Positions 7,530 to 13,115 of a stretch of 17,532 nucleotides of DNA are shown piece by piece. Each line of letters begins with the position of its first letter. Position 1 is the first letter of the stretch. Under the pieces are notes generated by a model. The model had not been told where the DNA came from and searched no databases. It saw only the letters and a program-made list of their open reading frames with translations. Position numbers and translations under genes: made by a program. The DNA lies in assembly GCA_049318165.1 (NCBI GenBank), contig JBMOGW010000049.1:1-17532 (forward strand), read 5' to 3'. This DNA is from UBA668 sp049318165. Its GTDB lineage: Bacteria; Actinomycetota; Acidimicrobiia; Acidimicrobiales; Ilumatobacteraceae.

Positions 7530-8009
7530 CTACCCGTTCTTCCTGGACGGCTTGGTCACCTGGACGCGAGGTCCGTACGAACCGTACCGCGCGGCCCAGG
7601 CCCCGTTCATGCCAATGCCGAGCATGGGCACCAGCACACCGAACGCAAGGGCGTTCACGTCGCCCTCCTGCAGGCCGGCGACACCCACGATCGCGCCGGC
7701 GACGGCAGCCACGGTCTGCGCCAGGAGCGCCCCGGTCATCCAGCGCTTCACGTCCTTGGGCGCAGTGGGGCCCGTGAGCAGGAACAGATTGGCCACGCCG
7801 ACCTCCTCCGCCCGCGAGCGCTCGAGCGCCGACGTGTAGGCCCAGAGCGAGGTGGCGATGCCGACGGCGAACAGCACGATCGACACGACGGCGATCAGCA
7901 CCTGGGCGAAACGTTCCTCACGGAACGGGATGGCGATGCCGAGCGTGACGAGGAACAACGCCGTGCCGGCCAGGTTGCCGGTGACGATCTTGGAGCGCAT
8001 CCCGGTCAT
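7530..8009 (-). CDS. Conserved membrane protein, four predicted helices, unknown function
   Basis: I do not recognise a named family. The 159 residues contain four hydrophobic segments at about 12-28, 35-57, 92-112 and 119-139, with a charged cytosolic-looking loop (about 58-90, SALERSRAEEVG ... KDVKRW) and a basic C-terminal tail (VTKPSRKNG). ATG 8009 overlaps the TGA of the glycosyltransferase gene (ATGA), so it is translated with it; ATG 8000 is a possible alternative. Its position between a PimB'-like membrane glycosyltransferase and an SRPBCC protein suggests a role at the membrane, but nothing more can be claimed. Confidence 0.75.
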   Translation of the reverse strand: MTGMRSKIVTGNLAGTALFLVTLGIAIPFREERFAQVLIAVVSIVLFAVGIATSLWAYTSALERSRAEEVGVANLFLLTGPTAPKDVKRWMTGALLAQTVAAVAGAIVGVAGLQEGDVNALAFGVLVPMLGIGMNGAWAARYGSYGPRVQVTKPSRKNG

Positions 8010-9130
8010 TCTGGCAGCGCCCCGAGCGACACGCCCAGGCGACGCGCGAGCACGTCGTACGAGAAGTCGCGCACGGCGCGCTCGCGACCGGCCATCGACA
8101 TGCGAGCACGCAGGGCCGGGTCGTCGAGCAACCGTTCGAACGCCGCCGCCACCGCACGCGGGTCGTCAGGGGTGCGCACCACCAGGCCGGTGACGCCGTC
8201 CTCGACCGCCTCCGCAGCGCCGCCAGAATCGCCGGCCACCTGCGGCACGCCACACGCCGCCGCTTCGAGGAAGACGATGCCGAAGCCTTCCTGTTCCAGC
8301 CCGGCCCAGCGGTTGCGGCACAGCATCGTGTACACGTCGGCGCAGCCGTACAGCCGGGGCAGGTCGTCGTTGCTGACGCGTCCGAGGAACGTCACGGGCG
8401 CCTTCACCTGCCGGGCCAGTTGCTCGAGCCGGTCGCGATCGCGCCCGCCGCCGGCGATGGCGAGCACGAGGTCGGGCCGCGAGGTGCGCAACAGCGCGGC
8501 TGCACGGATGGCCGTGTCGAACCCCTTGCGCGGCACCAGGCGGCTGATGCCGACCAGCAACTCGGCATCCTCGGCGATGCCGAAGTGGCGGCGGGCTTCC
8601 AGGCGCTCGGCGGGGCTGAGCGGCACGAAGCGTTCGGTGTCGACGCCCGGCGGCACGACCGTGACCGGCAGGGCGCGACCGGCGGCGTGCTCGCCCTCCT
8701 TGGCCGGGTAGCCGCCCGCGGCCACGACGTGGCGGGCGTTGCGCAGCACCCAGCCGAGGGTCTGCTTCGAGCCCGGCAGGCGGCCCGGCACGGTGACTTC
8801 CGCGCCGTGGAGCACCACGTCGTAGGGCAGGTCGAGCGACGGGCCGATCAGCCCGAGCGGCAGCGCCGGGTCGAGCACCACGAGGTCGGCCCCCACCTGC
8901 TTCGCCATGTCGTTGACGCGGCGCACCATCCACGGGTGCGGCAGCAGCACGGGTTCACGCGTGCGCTCGATGTGGAACGGCTGCGCGGCGTCGAACTCGG
9001 CGGTGCCCTCGTACGGGCTGGTGAGCACCGCGAAGGAGTCCGGCGGCAACCGGCGCCACCACTCCCACAGCAACGACTGGATGCCGCCGATCTTCGGCGG
9101 GAAGTCGTTCGTGACGAGCAGGTGCTTCAA
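8006..9130 (-). CDS. GT4 glycosyltransferase, PimB'-like (phosphatidylinositol mannosyltransferase-like)
   Basis: GT-B fold retaining glycosyltransferase of family 4, 374 residues. N-terminal domain opens HLLVTNDFPPKIGGIQ, which is characteristic of PimB' and close relatives; the C-terminal domain shows GISRLVPRKGFDTAI, then EGFGIVFLEAAACGVP (the E-x7-E donor-binding motif) and AGDSGGAAEAV. PimB' adds the second mannose to phosphatidylinositol monomannoside from GDP-mannose at the inner membrane face; whether this organism makes such lipids is not shown here. Start: TTG at 9130 with GGAGG (9135-9139) four bases upstream, overlapping the QueG-like stop as TTGA. The frame is open further upstream, but that lies inside the neighbour gene and no better start is seen. 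It couples to the membrane-protein gene by ATGA. Confidence 0.87.
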   Translation of the reverse strand: MKHLLVTNDFPPKIGGIQSLLWEWWRRLPPDSFAVLTSPYEGTAEFDAAQPFHIERTREPVLLPHPWMVRRVNDMAKQVGADLVVLDPALPLGLIGPSLDLPYDVVLHGAEVTVPGRLPGSKQTLGWVLRNARHVVAAGGYPAKEGEHAAGRALPVTVVPPGVDTERFVPLSPAERLEARRHFGIAEDAELLVGISRLVPRKGFDTAIRAAALLRTSRPDLVLAIAGGGRDRDRLEQLARQVKAPVTFLGRVSNDDLPRLYGCADVYTMLCRNRWAGLEQEGFGIVFLEAAACGVPQVAGDSGGAAEAVEDGVTGLVVRTPDDPRAVAAAFERLLDDPALRARMSMAGRERAVRDFSYDVLARRLGVSLGALPE

Positions 9131-10194
9131 CGGGCCTCCAGACCCAGTCGTTCGGACGCCCACACGGCATGGGCGCGCAGCACCGGATCAGCGTGTGCAC
9201 GGTAGTCGGCCAGCACCTCGCGCACCGCCGCGTCCTGCAGATCACCCGTGTTGCCGAGCACCACCAGCGCGTTGCGCCGCGCCCACCGCGGGTCGCGATC
9301 GGCCAGGTACCAGCGACCCCACATCGCCAACACGCCGTCGTCGTCGGCGCGCAGCAGATCGAGCACGGGGACCCAGGCGCGAACCGGCTCGTCCGGGGTG
9401 CCGGCGGGCCTGCGGTGGGCCAGCCGCACCGTGACGGGACACACGTCCTGGCAGTCGTCGCAGCCGTACATACGGTCACCCACCGCGGCGCGCAGGTGCT
9501 CGGGAATGTCGCCGGGCTTCTGCAGCACCCACGCCAGGCAACGTGCGCCGTCGATGACGCCGGGCTCGATGATCGCCCCGGTCGGGCAGCCGTCGAGACA
9601 CGCCGCGCAGGTGCCGCACCCGTCGGGCGCGTCGCGCTCGGTGAGCGGCAGTTCGGCCGTCGTGACCACACACCCGAGCACGAAGAAGCTGCCGGCGCCG
9701 GGGATCAGCAGGTTGGCGTTCTTGCCCGGCCAGCCGATGCCGGCGCGGCGGGCGACCTCGCGGTCGACGATGCTGTTGTCGTCGGCGAACGGCACGGCCT
9801 TGAAGCCGTCGGCGCGCAACCGGTCGGCCACCGCCCAGAGCGCCCGACGCAACGGGGCGTAGTGGTCCACCCATGCGTAGCGACCCACCCGTCCCTGCGG
9901 GCCGGCGGGGGCCGGTTCGTCGGGCAGCAAGTACGGCCGAGCGGCCACGAACACGCTGCGTGCCTCGCGCACGGCGGCCCGCGGGTCGGTGGATCGGGTG
10001 GGGTTCTTGAACGTGAACTGCATCCCGTCGTCGAGGCCGCGTGCCAGGCGGTCTTCGATGGCCGTTCGTGCCCGTTCCAGCACGTCGGCGGTGGTCACCC
10101 CGGTGTGGCTGACGCCGAACGGCTCGGTGAGTGTCGCCAGGCCGCGCAGGTACGCCTCGTCGGTGACGGGCCGGGGTGGGTCAGTCGGCCTCAC
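9127..10194 (-). CDS. queG: QueG-like epoxyqueuosine reductase (4Fe-4S, cobalamin-dependent family)
   Basis: QueG reduces epoxyqueuosine to queuosine in tRNA anticodons, using cobalamin and two 4Fe-4S clusters. Seen in the 355 residues: an N-terminal DUF1730-like part, AGIGWPGKNANLLI (151-164, the AGxGWxGKN signature), then ferredoxin-type clusters Cys193/196/199/203 (CGTCAACLDGCP) and Cys245/248/252 (CDDCQDVCP), and a HEAT-like C-terminus (WARRNALVVLGNTGD). The segment before AGIGW reads DDNSIVDREVA rather than the common DTAPVLERxWA, so it is a divergent member and a related reductase role is possible. GTG 10194 is chosen; it overlaps the preceding small gene by 14 bases. No tgt, queA or other queuosine gene is in the window. 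It overlaps the glycosyltransferase gene by four bases (TTGA). Confidence 0.85.
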   Translation of the reverse strand: MRPTDPPRPVTDEAYLRGLATLTEPFGVSHTGVTTADVLERARTAIEDRLARGLDDGMQFTFKNPTRSTDPRAAVREARSVFVAARPYLLPDEPAPAGPQGRVGRYAWVDHYAPLRRALWAVADRLRADGFKAVPFADDNSIVDREVARRAGIGWPGKNANLLIPGAGSFFVLGCVVTTAELPLTERDAPDGCGTCAACLDGCPTGAIIEPGVIDGARCLAWVLQKPGDIPEHLRAAVGDRMYGCDDCQDVCPVTVRLAHRRPAGTPDEPVRAWVPVLDLLRADDDGVLAMWGRWYLADRDPRWARRNALVVLGNTGDLQDAAVREVLADYRAHADPVLRAHAVWASERLGLEAR

Positions 10195-10375
10195 GGTGCC
10201 GAAGCGTAGGCACCATGCCGGCGCGAGCGAGCAACTGCACCGCACGCAACTCGTCGTCGCTGAATGCGACCTTCTCGCGCCGGGCGGGCGCCAGGAGGTG
10301 GGTGACCACGCAGTCGGCACACGTGGCGGTGCCGTCCATGACGCAGGTGTCGCAGGAGATGGTGAACTCGGTCAT
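10181..10375 (-). CDS. Small Cys-rich protein (two CxxC pairs, zinc-ribbon-like)
   Basis: 64 residues, starting MTEFTISCDTC. Cys8, Cys11, Cys19 and Cys22 form CxxC-x7-CxxC, which suggests a small zinc site; the stretch TCADCVVTHLLAP and the end LARAGMVPTLRHR look like a conserved short actinobacterial protein of unknown function that I recall only loosely. ATG 10375 starts just before the Cys motif; the frame is open upstream but no better start was found. Its last 14 bases overlap the QueG-like gene, so it is the first gene of that operon. A link with the Fe-S protein next to it is conceivable but unproven. Confidence 0.78.
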   Translation of the reverse strand: MTEFTISCDTCVMDGTATCADCVVTHLLAPARREKVAFSDDELRAVQLLARAGMVPTLRHREAD

Positions 10376-10557
10376 GCCGTCACCCAACCAGAAGGGTGTG
10401 ACACGGTTCCCCGGGACGTCTCCTGGGAACATCGCCACGGCGGATCCGCGGCCAGCCCGAACTGGAGGCATCCATGCCACCCAGTGGCGCACGAATGCCT
10501 CCGGTTTGACCAGGCAGTGCCGGATGACCGGCGGGTCGGTTCGTGCGGCGGCCGGGT
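10376..10557. other. 182-base intergenic region with several inverted repeats
   Basis: This is the longest gap in the window, between the Rieske gene stop and the small Cys-rich gene start. It holds GGAGGCAT/ATGCCTCC (10464-10471 and 10495-10502) around an inner GCCAC-cca-GTGGC hairpin (10476-10488), then GTTCCC/GGGAAC near 10407-10435, and CACCC/GGGTG near 10382-10399 just before the start codon. No TAnnnT box was seen at leaderless distance. It may hold the Rieske terminator and a structured 5' leader of the downstream operon. No convincing coding sequence was found in it. Confidence 0.5.
10464..10502 (-). terminator. Hairpin downstream of the Rieske gene, candidate terminator or structured leader
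   Basis: Outer arms of 8 bp (GGAGGCAT and ATGCCTCC) are perfect and enclose a perfect 5-bp inner hairpin with a 3-base loop. No T-run follows on the minus strand. It lies 56 bases after the Rieske stop codon. Confidence 0.4.
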
Positions 10558-11778
10558 TCAGGCGTTGGCGTGGAAGACGTCCTCCCACACGAGGTGGGAG
10601 AAGTCGACGGGCTCGCCGAGCTGTTCGAGCATCCGACCGGCGATGGCCTGCTGCACCTGCAGGCTGGTCCGCTCCTGCTGCGGCAGGAACACGCCACCGG
10701 TGAAGGCCGGCGACCGGCGGCCGCGCTGGCAGGCCTCGACGATGCCGATGTCCTCCAGGTTCACCTGCACGATGGCGTCGGCCACGTGTGCCCGACCTGC
10801 ACGATGCGCCTCCGTCATCGACTCGTCGCCATAGAAGAAGAACACCAGCCGCTCGTCGGTGACGCCGGCCGACTGCGGGAACGCGAACAGCACGAACGTC
10901 ATGTTCTCGATCGGGGCGATGATGAAGTTCGGGAACGCGTAGAGGCTCTCGTAGCTCCACGACTGCTCGACCAGGCCCTGCATCTTGGGCAGGTCCTCCC
11001 CGGGCATCGGCTCCGGGTTGTCGGACGCGCCGTAGGCGGTGCCACCCTGGCCGGCGTAGTGGGCGCCGCCGAGGATCTGGAAGTGCGCCGACATCGGGTT
11101 GAACTTCTGCAGGTCGGGGTGCACCTGCGGCACGTGGTAGCTCTCGACGAAGTTCTCGACGATCGTCTTCCAGTTCGACCGCAGCGTGTACGCCTGGTCG
11201 AGGTCGCGGTCGTGGCGGAACAACGAGAAGTCGACCGGCGCCAGCCGCTCGGCAGTGGGCGCGATGTGGTCCTCGAACGGCACGGCCTTGCCGGAGAGGT
11301 CGACGAACACGAAGCCGTTCCACACCTCCGACCGCACCGAACGCAGCGAGTGCTCGTTCTGGTCGATCTCGGGCGCAGTGTGCACGCGGAAGCCGCCGGC
11401 GTGCGGCGTGTGCTCGAGCGCGCCGTCCAGCCCGTACATCCACTGGTGGTAGGGGCAGGTGATGCGCGACGCGCCGCAGACCGGCTCGTCGACGAGCGTG
11501 GCGCCGCGGTGACTGCACACGTTGTGGAACACGCGCACTGCGCCGTCCTTGCCACGGGCGACGAGTAGCGGGATGCCGGCGAGCGTCACCGGATGCAGGT
11601 CGCCCACCTCGCGCACGTCGTCGGCGAGCGCGATGCACATCCACTGCGGGGCGACGAGCGTCGACACCTCTGCCGCGAACCAGTCCTCGTCGACGAACGC
11701 CTCGGACGGCAGGCCCCTGCGGCCGGCGAGCACATCGCGGAGCAGGTGGACGTCGACGGCGGGCACGGCTGCGGTCAT
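10558..11778 (-). CDS. Rieske non-heme iron oxygenase, alpha subunit (ring-hydroxylating/GbcA-like family)
   Basis: Terminal oxygenase component, 406 residues. The N-terminal Rieske 2Fe-2S ligands are Cys88, His90, Cys108 and His111 (CSH ... CPYH). The C-terminal mononuclear iron site is NFVESYHVPQVH with His215 and His220, and Asp343 in EDIGIVEACQRG. Such enzymes oxidise aromatic rings or demethylate quaternary amines; the EDIxxVExxQRG ending resembles the betaine/carnitine/choline monooxygenase branch more than naphthalene-type enzymes, but the substrate is not determinable. No reductase or beta subunit is nearby, so electrons must come from elsewhere. ATG 11778 follows an extended -10-like TGCAAGAAT by six bases. 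The gene stands alone, 38 bases after the NYN gene and 182 bases before the next. Confidence 0.9.
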   Translation of the reverse strand: MTAAVPAVDVHLLRDVLAGRRGLPSEAFVDEDWFAAEVSTLVAPQWMCIALADDVREVGDLHPVTLAGIPLLVARGKDGAVRVFHNVCSHRGATLVDEPVCGASRITCPYHQWMYGLDGALEHTPHAGGFRVHTAPEIDQNEHSLRSVRSEVWNGFVFVDLSGKAVPFEDHIAPTAERLAPVDFSLFRHDRDLDQAYTLRSNWKTIVENFVESYHVPQVHPDLQKFNPMSAHFQILGGAHYAGQGGTAYGASDNPEPMPGEDLPKMQGLVEQSWSYESLYAFPNFIIAPIENMTFVLFAFPQSAGVTDERLVFFFYGDESMTEAHRAGRAHVADAIVQVNLEDIGIVEACQRGRRSPAFTGGVFLPQQERTSLQVQQAIAGRMLEQLGEPVDFSHLVWEDVFHANA

Positions 11779-11784
11779 GTGTGC

Positions 11785-11790
11785 ATTCTT
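11785..11790 (-). promoter_or_regulatory. Leaderless -10-like box of the Rieske gene
   Basis: AAGAAT preceded by TGC on the minus strand (extended -10 form), six bases before the ATG at 11778. The first base departs from TAnnnT, so it is weaker than the other boxes in the window. Confidence 0.35.
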
Positions 11791-11800
11791 GCAGTGCGGC

Positions 11801-11829
11801 CGCCCGCCGTCACGGGTCAGCGGCGGGCG
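11801..11829 (-). terminator. GC hairpin enclosing the stop codon of the NYN gene
   Basis: Perfect 9-bp arms (CGCCCGCCG at 11801-11809 and CGGCGGGCG at 11821-11829) around an 11-base loop that holds the TGA of the NYN gene. It sits between that gene and the promoter of the Rieske gene, where a terminator is expected, but no T-run follows. Confidence 0.4.
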
Positions 11830-13037
11830 ACGGCGAGGAACGCGTCGCTGCCGAGCGCGTTGGCGCCGGCCGCCTTCACGTCGGCCACCACGGCCTGGTC
11901 GTTGGTGACCACCACGACCGGGCGGGACGGGTCGAGCGCCGCCACCTCGGCACGCAGCACGTCGTCGGCCAGCACACCTTCGGGCGAGTACACGACCCGG
12001 ACGACGCGCCGCACACGGCTGTGCGCACCCACCAGGTCGGCGCCGTCGAACACGACGTGCAGGTCGGTGCCCCACCGCTTGGCGACCGCCTCGGCGACGT
12101 CGAGACAGCGCTCGCGCTGGCGCTCGAGCGTCAGGTCGGGCCAGCCGAGCTTCGCCACGTTGTAGCCGTCGACCAGCACCACGACCCCCGACGTGCGCAG
12201 CAGGTGTTCTGCCGCCGCCTCGGAGTTGCCGTACACGCCACCGGGGATGGCGATCGGTGTTCGGGTCGCGCGACGGCGCTTCGGCGCGTCGACCGCGGGG
12301 CCGGTGATGGCCAGCGCCTCGAGCAGCAACGAGCGCAGCCGGTCGGTGCCAGGGGCAGCCGTGTCGGCCCGCGACTCCAGCGCTGAGTCGCGCGCTGCCT
12401 CGGCCTCGGCGAGGCGGCGCCGCAGTTCGGCCAGCTCCTCGGACGCTGCGTCGGCGCGGCCGGCAGCCTGCTGCTCGCCGGCGACGCGCTTGCGCATGCC
12501 TGACTCCAGCTCCTTCGCGCGTGACTCGGCGGCCCGCAGCGACGCCTTCATCCGATCACGCTCGGCCGTCAGCTCGAGGACGGTGCCACGCTCCTTCGCC
12601 AGGGCGTCGGTCAGCTCGACCACCTCCAGGCGGCTGCGCGCCGCAGCCGTCTCGGCCGCTTCCCGGCGGCGACGCTCGGCACGCACGTCCGCCTCGTCGG
12701 CGGCGGCGGCCGCTTCAGCCGCGGCGGCGTCCAGCAGCGAGTGGACCTCGTCCTCCCAGCCCTCGGGCCGACGCAACCAGAGCAGGCCGATCTCGTCCAC
12801 CAGGTCGGGCTGTGCGCCGATGCCGAGCTTGCGGAAGTACTCGCTGTCGCCCTCCACCACCTCGCGCACCGTGGCCAAGGCCTTGAGCGGCAGCTTGTGG
12901 AACTTCAGGAACGGCTTCAGGCCGGCGGGAGACGGCAGCACGGGCCGCGTCTTCTGACCGGCCGCAGCGAGCATCACAGCGAATTCGAGCGCCGACTTCA
13001 GCGCCACGTCGGGGATGTCCACTTCCTCGCCGGCCAT
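11817..13037 (-). CDS. Coiled-coil protein with C-terminal NYN (PIN-like) RNase domain
   Basis: 406 residues in three parts. Residues 1-105 are a helical N-terminal domain. Residues about 106-225 are Ala/Glu/Arg-rich with long heptad-like helices, a coiled coil. Residues about 284-403 are a YacP-type NYN domain: VVVLVDGYNV (Asp290), HVVFDGAD (Asp331), GVLADDVL (Asp358/359), VVVVTND (Asp380). These acidic residues match the metal site of PIN-like nucleases, so an RNA-cleaving or RNA-binding role is expected. ATG 13037 follows TAGCCT by seven bases, a leaderless layout. The gene diverges from the DEDD/GIY-YIG nuclease; a LexA-box-like palindrome (13065-13078) covers its -35 region, so damage-inducible expression is possible. 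The physiological target is unknown. Confidence 0.85.
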   Translation of the reverse strand: MAGEEVDIPDVALKSALEFAVMLAAAGQKTRPVLPSPAGLKPFLKFHKLPLKALATVREVVEGDSEYFRKLGIGAQPDLVDEIGLLWLRRPEGWEDEVHSLLDAAAAEAAAAADEADVRAERRRREAAETAAARSRLEVVELTDALAKERGTVLELTAERDRMKASLRAAESRAKELESGMRKRVAGEQQAAGRADAASEELAELRRRLAEAEAARDSALESRADTAAPGTDRLRSLLLEALAITGPAVDAPKRRRATRTPIAIPGGVYGNSEAAAEHLLRTSGVVVLVDGYNVAKLGWPDLTLERQRERCLDVAEAVAKRWGTDLHVVFDGADLVGAHSRVRRVVRVVYSPEGVLADDVLRAEVAALDPSRPVVVVTNDQAVVADVKAAGANALGSDAFLAVARR

Positions 13038-13044
13038 GGCGGGC

Positions 13045-13050
13045 AGGCTA
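13045..13050 (-). promoter_or_regulatory. Leaderless -10 box of the NYN gene
   Basis: TAGCCT on the minus strand, seven bases before the ATG at 13037. A -35 with a 17-base spacer would fall at 13068-13073, inside the palindrome at 13065-13078. Confidence 0.5.
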
Positions 13051-13064
13051 GCGATGGACCGGAT

Positions 13065-13078
13065 CGAACGCCTGTTCT
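13065..13078. promoter_or_regulatory. Candidate LexA SOS box 1
   Basis: CGAACGCCTGTTCT carries the GAAC-N4-GTTC core of the Gram-positive/actinobacterial LexA site. It covers the expected -35 of the NYN gene and lies 20 bases (two helical turns) from box 2. Confidence 0.5.
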
Positions 13079-13084
13079 TGACGA

Positions 13085-13098
13085 CGAACGTGCGTTCG
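13085..13098. promoter_or_regulatory. Candidate LexA SOS box 2
   Basis: CGAACGTGCGTTCG fits the classic Gram-positive SOS consensus CGAAC-RNRY-GTTYG at every position and extends to 7-bp arms (13084-13099). It lies just upstream of the DEDD/GIY-YIG nuclease start at 13116, a sensible target for damage control. Confidence 0.65.
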
Positions 13099-13115
13099 TG
13101 GTGGACTGGCGCATC

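Noticed and set aside
10376..10557. Short open frames in the 182-base gap
   Set aside because: They lack a plausible ribosome site, leaderless box or recognisable sequence; better read as structured non-coding DNA.
11779..12075. Upstream extension of the Rieske frame
   Set aside because: It shadows the NYN gene C-terminus; the family N-terminus and the -10-like box fit ATG 11778.
12741..13115. Upstream extension of the DEDD/GIY-YIG frame
   Set aside because: It is antisense to the NYN coding region and shows no domain; the conserved part begins after 13116.
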